DNA from: an uncultured Christensenella sp.
Lineage (GTDB): Bacteria > Bacillota > Clostridia > Christensenellales > UBA3700
Assembly (NCBI GenBank): GCA_910578245.1
Contig: CAJTPC010000008.1
Span: 1 to 46,884, forward strand
Direction: 5' to 3'
DNA: 46,884 nucleotides
Both the position numbers and the translations under genes were made by a program. Below, in pieces: positions 40,438-46,884 of the stretch (its first letter is position 1; the number at the start of each line of letters is the position of its first letter). The notes under the pieces are model-generated. The model searched no databases and had not been told where the DNA came from. It saw only the letters and a program-made list of their open reading frames with translations.

Positions 40438-40985
40438 TAAACATAGTATTAGTAAATCCGGAAATTCCCAACAACACAGGCAACATAGTTCGCACTTGCG
40501 CGGTGACGGGCGCGAAATTACATATAATCGAGCCGTGCGGATTTAGTTGGGAGGACAAGTATCTCAAGCGTAGCGGACTTGACTATTGGGAGATATCAGA
40601 CGTCAACCGCTATGAAAGCATGCAAGCCTTTTTAGCTGAGAACTTTGGCGATAAAGCGGACGCTTGCGACAACGTTGCTTTGGCGGTGAAGAATACCAAG
40701 CTAAATAGCAAAGACCAATTTTTCTTTGCTTCTACCAAGTCGGATCACAATCATACAGACGTGAGGTATAATGAGGAGTGTTGGGTGTTCTTCGGCAGAG
40801 AAACAAAAGGACTTGACGAAGAGCTTCTTCATGAAAACTACGCCGATTGTATACGTATTCCGATGCGCGCAGAAGCGCGTTCGCTCAATCTTGCCAATAG
40901 CGTAGCCATTATTATTTATGAGTATCACCGTCAACACGCTTACAAGGGACTTAACGAGGTAGGCAAGTTAACAAAAGTATTCTAA
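40434..40985 (+). CDS. trmL: tRNA (cytidine(34)-2'-O)-methyltransferase
   Basis: Methylates the wobble ribose of some tRNAs. SPOUT family, 183 residues. Motifs: NPEIPNNTGNIVRTCAVTGA (8-27), GFSWEDKYLKRSGLDYW (about 37-53), WVFFGRETKGLDEELL near 115 and RIPM-AEARSLNLANSVAI near 145. The length is slightly above the E. coli enzyme. It is coupled to the acetyltransferase and ends before a new promoter at 41032. Confidence 0.9.
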   Translation: MINIVLVNPEIPNNTGNIVRTCAVTGAKLHIIEPCGFSWEDKYLKRSGLDYWEISDVNRYESMQAFLAENFGDKADACDNVALAVKNTKLNSKDQFFFASTKSDHNHTDVRYNEECWVFFGRETKGLDEELLHENYADCIRIPMRAEARSLNLANSVAIIIYEYHRQHAYKGLNEVGKLTKVF

Positions 40986-41031
40986 CTTTGTAAATTTTTT
41001 ATTATAATAAAGTAAAAACCTTTTATTAGTA

Positions 41032-41060
41032 TTGAAATTGTAAAAATATTATGCTAAAAT
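41032..41060 (+). promoter_or_regulatory. Promoter before the DUF4380-like gene
   Basis: TTGAAA (41032-41037), 17-base spacer, TG at 41052-41053 and TAAAAT (41055-41060), about 34 bases before the ATG at 41095. Confidence 0.55.
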
Positions 41061-41094
41061 GTGTATGCTAATAAAGTAGGGGGATAGGCGATAA

Positions 41095-41940
41095 ATGCAA
41101 TTTGTGAATTATAAGAATTACGGCAAATGCGTAAAATTATCAAAGGGCGGTAAAACCATGCTTATCACCGTCGACGTCGGTCCCAGAGTTATTTTTTACG
41201 GCTATGACGGCGGAGAAAATATCTTCTACGAGGATGAGAAAGATCTTATCAATAAGGGCGGAGAGTTCTTTGATACGAATCTTCAAGGCAAGGGCATTTG
41301 GCACATCTACGGCGGTCATAGGCTTTGGAAATGTCCCGAATATCTTGACACCTACTATCCCGACAATTCGCCCGTCAAAGTCGTGGAAGAGAACGATAGC
41401 GTTACATTTATCAGCGACGTTGAGATTACCACTAATTTGCAAAAGAGTATAAAGATAACTATGGACGCCAACGGCAACGCCGTGTTGGAGCATAGATTTG
41501 TCAACAAAGGAGATTGCGCTACTTCGCGCGTTGCGCTTTGGGCGCTTTCTGTTATGGATAAGGGAGCAAAAGCGTATATCCCAATGAGTAGCGAAAATAC
41601 GGGACTTTTGCCCAACAGAAACCTCTCGCTTTGGAGCTATACGGATATTAAGGATGAAAGGCTGGAAATTCTCAACAACGCTATAATATTGCAACAAAAG
41701 AATATTGCTCAGCCTCTCAAAATCGGTACTTTCGCCTGCGGACCGGTCAGCGTAGACGTCAAGGGTATGAAGTTTTGTATAGAGATAAATTCTCCTAAGG
41801 GCGAATACGGCGACAATAATTGCAATATCGAAACTTATACCAACGATATTATGTTGGAGATAGAGACGCTTTCACCGCTTAGAAGTTTGGCAGTGGGCGA
41901 AGAAGCTGTACATATAGAAAAATGGAGTTTGACAAAATAA
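41095..41940 (+). CDS. DUF4380-like sugar-binding-fold protein
   Basis: A 281-residue soluble protein with features of galactose-mutarotase-like folds: VDVGPRVIFYG near 22, IYGGHRLWKCPE near 69 and RVALWALSVMDKG near 146, as in DUF4380 proteins. Function of that family is unknown. No signal peptide. The ATG follows GGGGGATAG. Its TAA overlaps the next ATG by one base (TAATG), so it is coupled to the protease lipoprotein. Confidence 0.65.
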   Translation: MQFVNYKNYGKCVKLSKGGKTMLITVDVGPRVIFYGYDGGENIFYEDEKDLINKGGEFFDTNLQGKGIWHIYGGHRLWKCPEYLDTYYPDNSPVKVVEENDSVTFISDVEITTNLQKSIKITMDANGNAVLEHRFVNKGDCATSRVALWALSVMDKGAKAYIPMSSENTGLLPNRNLSLWSYTDIKDERLEILNNAIILQQKNIAQPLKIGTFACGPVSVDVKGMKFCIEINSPKGEYGDNNCNIETYTNDIMLEIETLSPLRSLAVGEEAVHIEKWSLTK

Positions 41941-42821
41941 TGAAAAAGCGTAGTTTTGTTTCAATACTTTTAATATTATCGATAGTCTTGGTATTGTCTT
42001 TGACAGCTTGTAGCGGATTGTTTGGTAATTCCGACCCGTCAAGATATTACATCGACATCGGTCACGTAGAAGACGCCAGCGTGGCAAGTATCGTAGCCAA
42101 CAATTCAATCGCGTCTTGCGTACGCATAATTACCGACTTCAAAAGGAACGACAAAGTAGTCGCTTCAAGCGCTAGTAGCGGTTTTGTTATCACAGAGGAC
42201 GGCTACGTGTTGACTAATAGGCACTGCGTAGTTCGCTATTATTCAACGGGTACCGACATTCCCTCTCAGACGGACACTACGTGTATGGACGCCGATTATT
42301 ACGTTGTTTTTGCCGATAATATTCAATATACAGCTACGTTAGTGGATTGGTGTTCTACGGCAGATCTTGCCGTGCTTAAAATCAACGCGAAGAATAGTAT
42401 TTTTCCTTTTCTATCGCAGAAGTTCCAACCGTTGGTATTGGAAACCGAGCAAGAATTGTATTACGGTCAGAGAGTATATACTATTGGCAATCCTGAAAAT
42501 TTGGGGTTAATGTTATCCGAATTAATGATTTCTATGCCTTCGGTGCGATTCAGGAAAAAAGACGAAAATGATAATATCATAGAAGATTCTTTCATTTCCA
42601 CAGTTCTTGACGGCAACATAAATCACGGCAACAGCGGTGGACCTGTTATCAACGTGTATAGCAGAGTAAGCGGAATTATTTACTCAAGAATCGATGGCAG
42701 TAAAAATGACGCGTACGGCATAGGTTGCGCGGTTCCTACCAGCGAAATTATTAGCTTTTTAGACAGTATAAAGAGCGTAAAAATCAACTATTTGACGACG
42801 CCCGCGCCGTCAGGTAATTGA
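41940..42821 (+). CDS. Trypsin-like serine protease lipoprotein
   Basis: A 293-residue exported protease of the HtrA/DegP chymotrypsin fold, without a PDZ domain. The signal ends in LTAC (lipidated Cys24). Catalytic triad: H95 in LTNRHCV, D142 in STADLAVLKI, S232 in GNINHGNSGGPVI. It probably degrades or senses misfolded surface proteins. The longer start at 41922 would bury the signal peptide behind six residues; the ATG at 41940 is preferred. Confidence 0.85.
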   Translation: MKKRSFVSILLILSIVLVLSLTACSGLFGNSDPSRYYIDIGHVEDASVASIVANNSIASCVRIITDFKRNDKVVASSASSGFVITEDGYVLTNRHCVVRYYSTGTDIPSQTDTTCMDADYYVVFADNIQYTATLVDWCSTADLAVLKINAKNSIFPFLSQKFQPLVLETEQELYYGQRVYTIGNPENLGLMLSELMISMPSVRFRKKDENDNIIEDSFISTVLDGNINHGNSGGPVINVYSRVSGIIYSRIDGSKNDAYGIGCAVPTSEIISFLDSIKSVKINYLTTPAPSGN

Positions 42822-42864
42822 TTAGCGACTTAATATTTAGCCATTTAGAGAAGTGCGAAAGAGA

Positions 42865-43647
42865 ATGTCACAAGATAAGAAAGTTAATTTGCATAAAGGT
42901 CACAGACAAAGAGTTAAAGAAAAAGTCATGGAACAAGGCATATTGCATTTGCCTGAACATGAAGCCCTTGAGCTGTGGCTATATCCGCTTATCCCAATGA
43001 AAGATACCAATGCTATTGCTCATGAATTGATAAATAGGTTTGGCAGTATTCAGAACGTTTTTGACGCTTCGCCGAAAGTGCTTATGGAAGTCAAGAATAT
43101 GACTGAAAACGCCGCTTTATTCTTGAGCATCTTTCCGCAAATGTCAAAAATATATACTTCTCAAAAGTTTGGACCGAAGCCGATGCTTGACACCGTAGCT
43201 CACGCAGTAGAGTATCTTCAGAATTTGTTTCTTGACGAAAAGGAAGAAGCCATGTATATGCTGATGCTCAACGCTAAGGGTATGCTTTTGTCAAGTTGCA
43301 AGGTAGGCGTGGGTAGTATGGATTCCTGTCAACTCAATACCCGCGAGTTTATAATGCGTACCGCAGATTCGCAAGGCAACTGCATAATGATAGCGCATAA
43401 TCACCCTTCGGGCAGCGCTTCGCCGTCCTATCAAGATTGCGAGTTCACTAGGTGGCTAATACCCTTCGCCGAAGTACTGGGTATCAACGTTATCGATCAC
43501 ATAATCATATCTTCCGAGGGCTACTATTCCTTTAGAGAAAACAATATGCTCTCTAATTACGCGGGAGTGTTCAAGAAATATCTCGAGAACGCAAAGGCCT
43601 CTGATAAGTATTCCATGAACGTTCGCAAGTTCACCGACAGGAAATAG
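42865..43647 (+). CDS. radC: RadC-family JAB-domain protein
   Basis: A 260-residue RadC protein with an N-terminal helix-hairpin-helix-like region (about 10-90) and a JAMM/MPN domain (about 105-235). The metal motif is complete: H178, H180, S188 and D191 in MIAHNHPSGSASPSYQD. Despite the name, a role in DNA repair is unproven for the family. A GTG at 42853 is in frame with a weak ribosome site; the ATG at 42865 begins MSQDKKVNLHKGHRQR, close to the family N-terminus. Followed by terminator 43674-43707. Confidence 0.85.
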   Translation: MSQDKKVNLHKGHRQRVKEKVMEQGILHLPEHEALELWLYPLIPMKDTNAIAHELINRFGSIQNVFDASPKVLMEVKNMTENAALFLSIFPQMSKIYTSQKFGPKPMLDTVAHAVEYLQNLFLDEKEEAMYMLMLNAKGMLLSSCKVGVGSMDSCQLNTREFIMRTADSQGNCIMIAHNHPSGSASPSYQDCEFTRWLIPFAEVLGINVIDHIIISSEGYYSFRENNMLSNYAGVFKKYLENAKASDKYSMNVRKFTDRK

Positions 43648-43673
43648 ACGGCAGTGACTAAAAACACAAATAA

Positions 43674-43707
43674 AAAAGCCCTTATCTTATCGATAAGGGC
43701 TTTTGTC
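43674..43707. terminator. Bidirectional terminator between radC and lysA
   Basis: AAAAGCCCTTATC (43674-43686) pairs exactly with GATAAGGGCTTTT (43692-43704). It serves two convergent genes. Confidence 0.85.
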
Positions 43708-43719
43708 ATTTCGATTGTC

Positions 43720-44976
43720 TTATTTCTTAAACTCGCTAAAGTCGAGGGTCGCGAAGTAATCCTCGGGAGTTTCGGCTCTTCTTATGAGCTTAACGGAGCC
43801 GTCCTCCTTGAGGAGAAGTTCAGCCGAGCGGAGTTTTCCGTTGTAGTTATATCCCATAGAAAAACCGTGAGCGCCTGCGTCGTGAATATTGACGTAATCG
43901 CCGATTTCTACTTGAGGCAACATTCTGTCTACGGCAAACTTGTCGTTGTTTTCGCAAAGACCGCCGGTTACGTCGCACTTATAGGTTAGCGGGTCGTTTT
44001 CCTTGCCAAGTACGGTGATATGGTGGTATGCGCCGTAGATTGCCGGACGCATTAGATTTGCCGCGCAAGCGTCTAGACCTACGTACTCTTTCCATATATG
44101 CTTTTTGTGCACTACCTTTGCGATAAGCGCGCCGTAAGGAGCTAACATAAATCTGCCGAGTTCGGTGAATATAGCCACGTCGTCCATTCCGTTGGGAACT
44201 AGCACATCTTCATAAGCTTTGCGTACGCCTTCGCCTATTGCAAGGATGTCGTTGCCTTCCTTGTCGGGGCGGTACTGTACGCCTACGCCGCCTGAGAGGT
44301 TGATAAATGCGATATGTACGCCTATTTCCTTTTTGAGTTCGACTGCAAGTTCAAAGAGTATCTTTGCAAGAGTGGGGTAATATCCGGTACCTACGGTGTT
44401 GCTTGCCAAGAATGCGTGTATGCCAAAATGTTTTACGCCGTATTCCTTGAGCTTAGCGTAAGCAATCTTAATTTGTTCTTTGGTCATTCCGTATTTAGCG
44501 TCTTTCGGCGTATCCATAATCTCGTTGTTGAGAGTAAAGTCGCCGCCTGGGTTGTATCTGCAACACATTGTTTCTTGGAAAGGAGCCAAGTCCTTGTAGA
44601 AATCTATGTGCGAGAGGTCGTCGAAATTGATGATAGCGCCGAGTTTAGCCGCGAGCTGGAAATCTTCCTTTGGAGTTACGTTGGAAGAAAACATTATCTC
44701 GTGCCCCTTAAAACCTACTTTATCGCTCATCATAAGTTCGGTGAGAGAGGAGCAGTCCGTACCTGCGCCTTCTTCCTTAAGTATCTTCAAGATATGCGGA
44801 TTGGGCGTAGCCTTTACCGCGAAATATTCCTTAAAACCTTTATTCCAAGCAAAAGCCTTCTTAAGAAGTCTTGCATTTTCTCTTATGCCCTTTTCGTCGT
44901 AGATATGAAAGGGCGTGGGGTAGGTCTTAGTAATTTCCTCAATTTGCTCTTTGGTCACAAAGGGAACTTTTTTCAT
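43720..44976 (-). CDS. lysA: Diaminopimelate decarboxylase
   Basis: Last step of lysine synthesis: removes CO2 from meso-diaminopimelate with PLP. 418 residues, fold type III decarboxylase. PLP lysine K55 in YFAVKATPNP; GTDCSSLTEL and NLSGGVGV follow; ELGRFMLAPYG binds phosphate; the C-terminal DVTGGLCENNDKFAVDR supplies the active-site Cys, and YNGKLRSAELL is the closing strand. ACGGAG precedes the ATG. Single gene on the minus strand, apart from other lysine genes. Confidence 0.93.
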   Translation of the reverse strand: MKKVPFVTKEQIEEITKTYPTPFHIYDEKGIRENARLLKKAFAWNKGFKEYFAVKATPNPHILKILKEEGAGTDCSSLTELMMSDKVGFKGHEIMFSSNVTPKEDFQLAAKLGAIINFDDLSHIDFYKDLAPFQETMCCRYNPGGDFTLNNEIMDTPKDAKYGMTKEQIKIAYAKLKEYGVKHFGIHAFLASNTVGTGYYPTLAKILFELAVELKKEIGVHIAFINLSGGVGVQYRPDKEGNDILAIGEGVRKAYEDVLVPNGMDDVAIFTELGRFMLAPYGALIAKVVHKKHIWKEYVGLDACAANLMRPAIYGAYHHITVLGKENDPLTYKCDVTGGLCENNDKFAVDRMLPQVEIGDYVNIHDAGAHGFSMGYNYNGKLRSAELLLKEDGSVKLIRRAETPEDYFATLDFSEFKK

Positions 44977-45034
44977 TTTTATATTCTCCGTGTAAATTGT
45001 TATAGTAAGAGTATATATCTCACGTTTGGTTTTG

Positions 45035-45214
45035 TCAAATGTAGATTGCCAATTCGTCTTGTTTTTTCTTTTTTAGGTAGGCTCTCATGGGTAAGGATAG
45101 AGAATAGTTCAAAGCGCCTTGCGGACAAGCCGATACGCATTTAAGACATCTTATACATTTGCCGTCAGTCACTCCGTTGGTGACGGCGCTTAATTTACAT
45201 ACTTGCGCGCAAAA
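45035..45214 (-). pseudogene. C-terminal fragment of a 4Fe-4S ferredoxin-domain gene
   Basis: On the minus strand a 59-residue frame reads FCAQVCKLSAVTNGVTDGKC then IRCLKCVSACPQGALNYS and ends AIYI. CxxCxxCxxxCP is a complete 4Fe-4S cluster motif, and a preceding half cluster (CAQVC) is present. The codon before it is TGA, and no start codon or ribosome site lies upstream, so the N-terminal part has been lost. It probably derives from a ferredoxin or flavodoxin-ferredoxin protein. Confidence 0.55.
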
Positions 45215-45352
45215 TCAAGAGTACTGATATGGTTGAATGGAGCTGAATAAGATAAAATACTAAAACTTTCTTATTTATTCTTTTTGCTACTTTACAAATT
45301 ATATCAACTCAATATATAATAAAAGTAGGATAAGTGTTTGGGGGAGTGTATT

Positions 45353-45427
45353 ATGGTCAAGTATCAAGAATCTGAAGAAATGTATTTAGAAACGATACTC
45401 GTGCTCAAACAAAAAAAACCGAAATAA
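45353..45427 (+). pseudogene. Truncated MntR/DtxR-type regulator
   Basis: ATG after GGGGGAGTG opens 24 residues starting MVKYQESEEMYLETILVLKQ, the N-terminus of MntR/DtxR metalloregulators (E-S-x-E-x-YLETIL-x-L). The helix-turn-helix and metal-binding parts are missing; a run of A8 and a TAA end it. A strong ribosome site survives, so loss may be recent. Confidence 0.5.
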
Positions 45428-45613
45428 AAAAGCGCGTTAAAACTAAATAATAAATATTACAATATAAAATTACTAAGGAAAAAATATAAAAGAGTATAGC
45501 AAAGTATTATAGACTTTTGGTACAAAATTATTTATCAATGAAAAAATTGAAAAATAATTGCTAAATAGAAAATTAACTGTTATAATACAAGTATAGTTCT
45601 TGTGTGAAAAATT
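45428..45613. other. AT-rich region with promoter of the HTH membrane gene
   Basis: No gene supported. TTGCTA (45558-45563), 17-base spacer and TATAAT (45581-45586) form a good promoter, with a leader of about 20 bases and no clear ribosome site before the ATG at 45614. Confidence 0.5.
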
Positions 45614-46270
45614 ATGGCAAATAAGAAATATAACAAAATTGGCGATAAGATTTTCGAATTGCGAAAAGTTAAGGACATATCACAGGATGATCTTGCGAAG
45701 AGAGTAGGAGTGTCGCGTCAAACTATGATAAAGTGGGAAGCCAATCAGGCTTATCCAAAAGCTGACAAGTTGCAACGTTTATGTGATATCTTTGACGTAG
45801 GGATTGAATGCTTTTTATCCAAGGGAGAATCTTTAGAAGAATTCGAAAATGAATGCGAAGCCGTAGCGGACGCCGAGGTCGTCTGCGCTGAAGCGGTAGG
45901 GAACTTTGTAGAAGAAAGTATTCCTCAACCAAATAATACGCAAGATAAAAAAACTAAGCGCAAGAAGAAGAAAAAGAAACGCAAGTTGTCTAAGAAAGCA
46001 AAAATTACTATTATAGCAACTGTGGCTTCAATTGTTCTATTGCTTGGTATAATATTGCTTATAATTAATATGCTTCTTCAACCGCATACGTTGGAAGGTA
46101 GTTTTGTGCATGAAACTAGCATTACTTGGAATTTCGATATGGAGTTCATAGGTTGGGTAATATTTAGTATAACTATGGTAATTGCGCTTATTCTAGGTAT
46201 TATTTCGGTTTGCAGAATAGCAAGGAATAAGAAGTGCAAAAACAAAGAAGTAAATGACGTCAAGTCATAA
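45614..46270 (+). CDS. Membrane-bound XRE-type regulator
   Basis: A 218-residue protein: HTH_3 domain at about 9-63 (KIFELRKVKDISQDDLAKRV then GVSRQTMIKWE), an acidic linker, then a very basic block (KKTKRKKKKKKRKLSKKAK, about 115-133), TM1 (about 133-157) and TM2 (about 174-197). This layout suggests a DNA-binding domain tethered to the membrane, perhaps sensing envelope state. It is followed after 20 bases by the small secreted protein, possibly its partner or target. Confidence 0.75.
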   Translation: MANKKYNKIGDKIFELRKVKDISQDDLAKRVGVSRQTMIKWEANQAYPKADKLQRLCDIFDVGIECFLSKGESLEEFENECEAVADAEVVCAEAVGNFVEESIPQPNNTQDKKTKRKKKKKKRKLSKKAKITIIATVASIVLLLGIILLIINMLLQPHTLEGSFVHETSITWNFDMEFIGWVIFSITMVIALILGIISVCRIARNKKCKNKEVNDVKS

Positions 46271-46290
46271 TATAAAATAAAGAGGTATTT

Positions 46291-46770
46291 ATGGAAAACA
46301 AAAAGGATTATCTAACAAAAACCATACTTTGCTTAATGGTGATTGCAGTGTTGACAGGCTGTGTCGCTTTGTGCAGTATGGGAGGAACCGCTTATGCGGA
46401 TACCGCTGAACCATTGGCAGACGCAGAGCCGTACGGAGTGTTTACAAAAGTTGATCTTGATTTAGGCTCTAACGGTACAGAAGTTTGGGCAGAAGCGCAA
46501 AATACATTTACTCTTGGAAAGTCTACCGTATCAGTATACGTATTTATATATTCTTCGCCTACCTATCAGGAAAGTTATAAGGATATGACGCTTGAGAACC
46601 AAAAGTATATTTATGATTTAGACATGGGTAAGTCAGTGAGGACCAGCGCGCCTATCAACGGAGTGCAGAGATTCTGGAGAGCAAGAATGATGTATAGATT
46701 GGATAACAAAGATTGGGTATCAAAAGAAACTGTATCGATATTAATAGACGCTAACGGTAATTTAACCTAA
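46291..46770 (+). CDS. Small secreted protein, unknown function
   Basis: A 159-residue protein with a signal peptide (hydrophobic core about 11-31, cleavage near AYA-D at 36-37). The mature part is acidic at first, then beta-rich (STVSVYVFIYSS, FWRARMMYRLDN). No cysteines remain after cleavage. No family recognised. AAGAGGTAT is the ribosome site. It is paired with the HTH membrane protein, so it may be co-regulated. Confidence 0.6.
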   Translation: MENKKDYLTKTILCLMVIAVLTGCVALCSMGGTAYADTAEPLADAEPYGVFTKVDLDLGSNGTEVWAEAQNTFTLGKSTVSVYVFIYSSPTYQESYKDMTLENQKYIYDLDMGKSVRTSAPINGVQRFWRARMMYRLDNKDWVSKETVSILIDANGNLT

Positions 46771-46802
46771 GCCTAACAAATTAAAATAGAAAATTAGTTA
46801 AA

Positions 46803-46832
46803 AGAAGCGAAAATAGTCGCTTCTTTTCTATG
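46803..46832 (+). terminator. Rho-independent terminator
   Basis: AAGAAGCGA (46803-46811) pairs with TCGCTTCTT (46817-46825), followed by TTCTAT. Same arms as the rubrerythrin terminator. Confidence 0.85.
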
Positions 46833-46843
46833 TATAAGAAATC

Positions 46844-46862
46844 CACGCGTTAGACGCGTGGT
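46844..46862 (+). repeat. Hairpin resembling an IS200/IS605-type end
   Basis: CCACGCGT (46844-46851) pairs exactly with ACGCGTGG (46855-46862) around TAG, followed by TTCAAGAAAGGC. Subterminal hairpins of this type mark the ends of IS200/IS605-family elements. The window stops 22 bases later, so no transposase can be seen. Confidence 0.3.
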
Positions 46863-46884
46863 TCAAGAAAGGCTTAGCCGATGA

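Noticed and set aside
44314..45144. 276-residue plus-strand frame across lysA
   Set aside because: A shadow of lysA on the other strand; the lysA product has all catalytic residues.

Overview
The window reads as a chromosomal segment of an anaerobic, spore-forming member of the Clostridia, probably from an uncultured gut-type lineage. The evidence is a SipL-like spore coat protein beside Veg, a spoVT-spoVB-mazG cluster, rubrerythrin, many lipoproteins and strong AGGAGG ribosome binding sites, in moderately low G+C DNA. No single gene fixes the genus.

Layout. 1-5.5 kb: a small membrane protein, then a methionine-synthesis block (metF, a stand-alone MetH reactivation protein, metH) and a Nudix hydrolase. 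5.5-10.9 kb: a decayed HTH gene, veg and sipL-like, an aldo/keto reductase, ispE, a second Nudix protein and rubrerythrin. 10.9-12.7 kb: a gene-poor stretch with three tandem palindromic operators before a 36-aa peptide, a lipoprotein between two 34-bp direct repeats, and tRNA-Ser(GGA) with a duplicated 3' end. 12.7-17.3 kb: a Wzz-like protein, an O-antigen-ligase-like membrane protein and a propeller-like lipoprotein.

17.33-26.33 kb: a 9.0-kb mobile element bounded by imperfect 39-bp inverted repeats (31 of 39 positions match). A large serine recombinase sits at the right end. All the cargo lies on the minus strand: an HTH controller, a Vsr endonuclease, a C5 methylase, a HpaII-like endonuclease, a second C5 methylase, a TIR protein, a one-pass membrane protein and a nucleotidyltransferase. 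This is a mobile defence island. The TIR/membrane/nucleotidyltransferase part matches no system I can name and is the best candidate for an undescribed one.

26.3-35.4 kb: a SIS-domain sugar-phosphate enzyme, a DUF815 ATPase, a secreted NlpC/P60 hydrolase, a response regulator with Glu at the phosphorylation site, two overlapping flavoprotein genes and an LRR surface protein. 35.5-43.7 kb: spoVT, spoVB, mazG, dus, a GNAT acetyltransferase, trmL, a DUF4380-like protein, a trypsin-like lipoprotein and radC. 43.7 kb to the end: lysA, remnants of a ferredoxin and an MntR/DtxR gene, an HTH membrane protein, a small secreted protein, and a hairpin that may be the edge of an IS200/IS605-type element.
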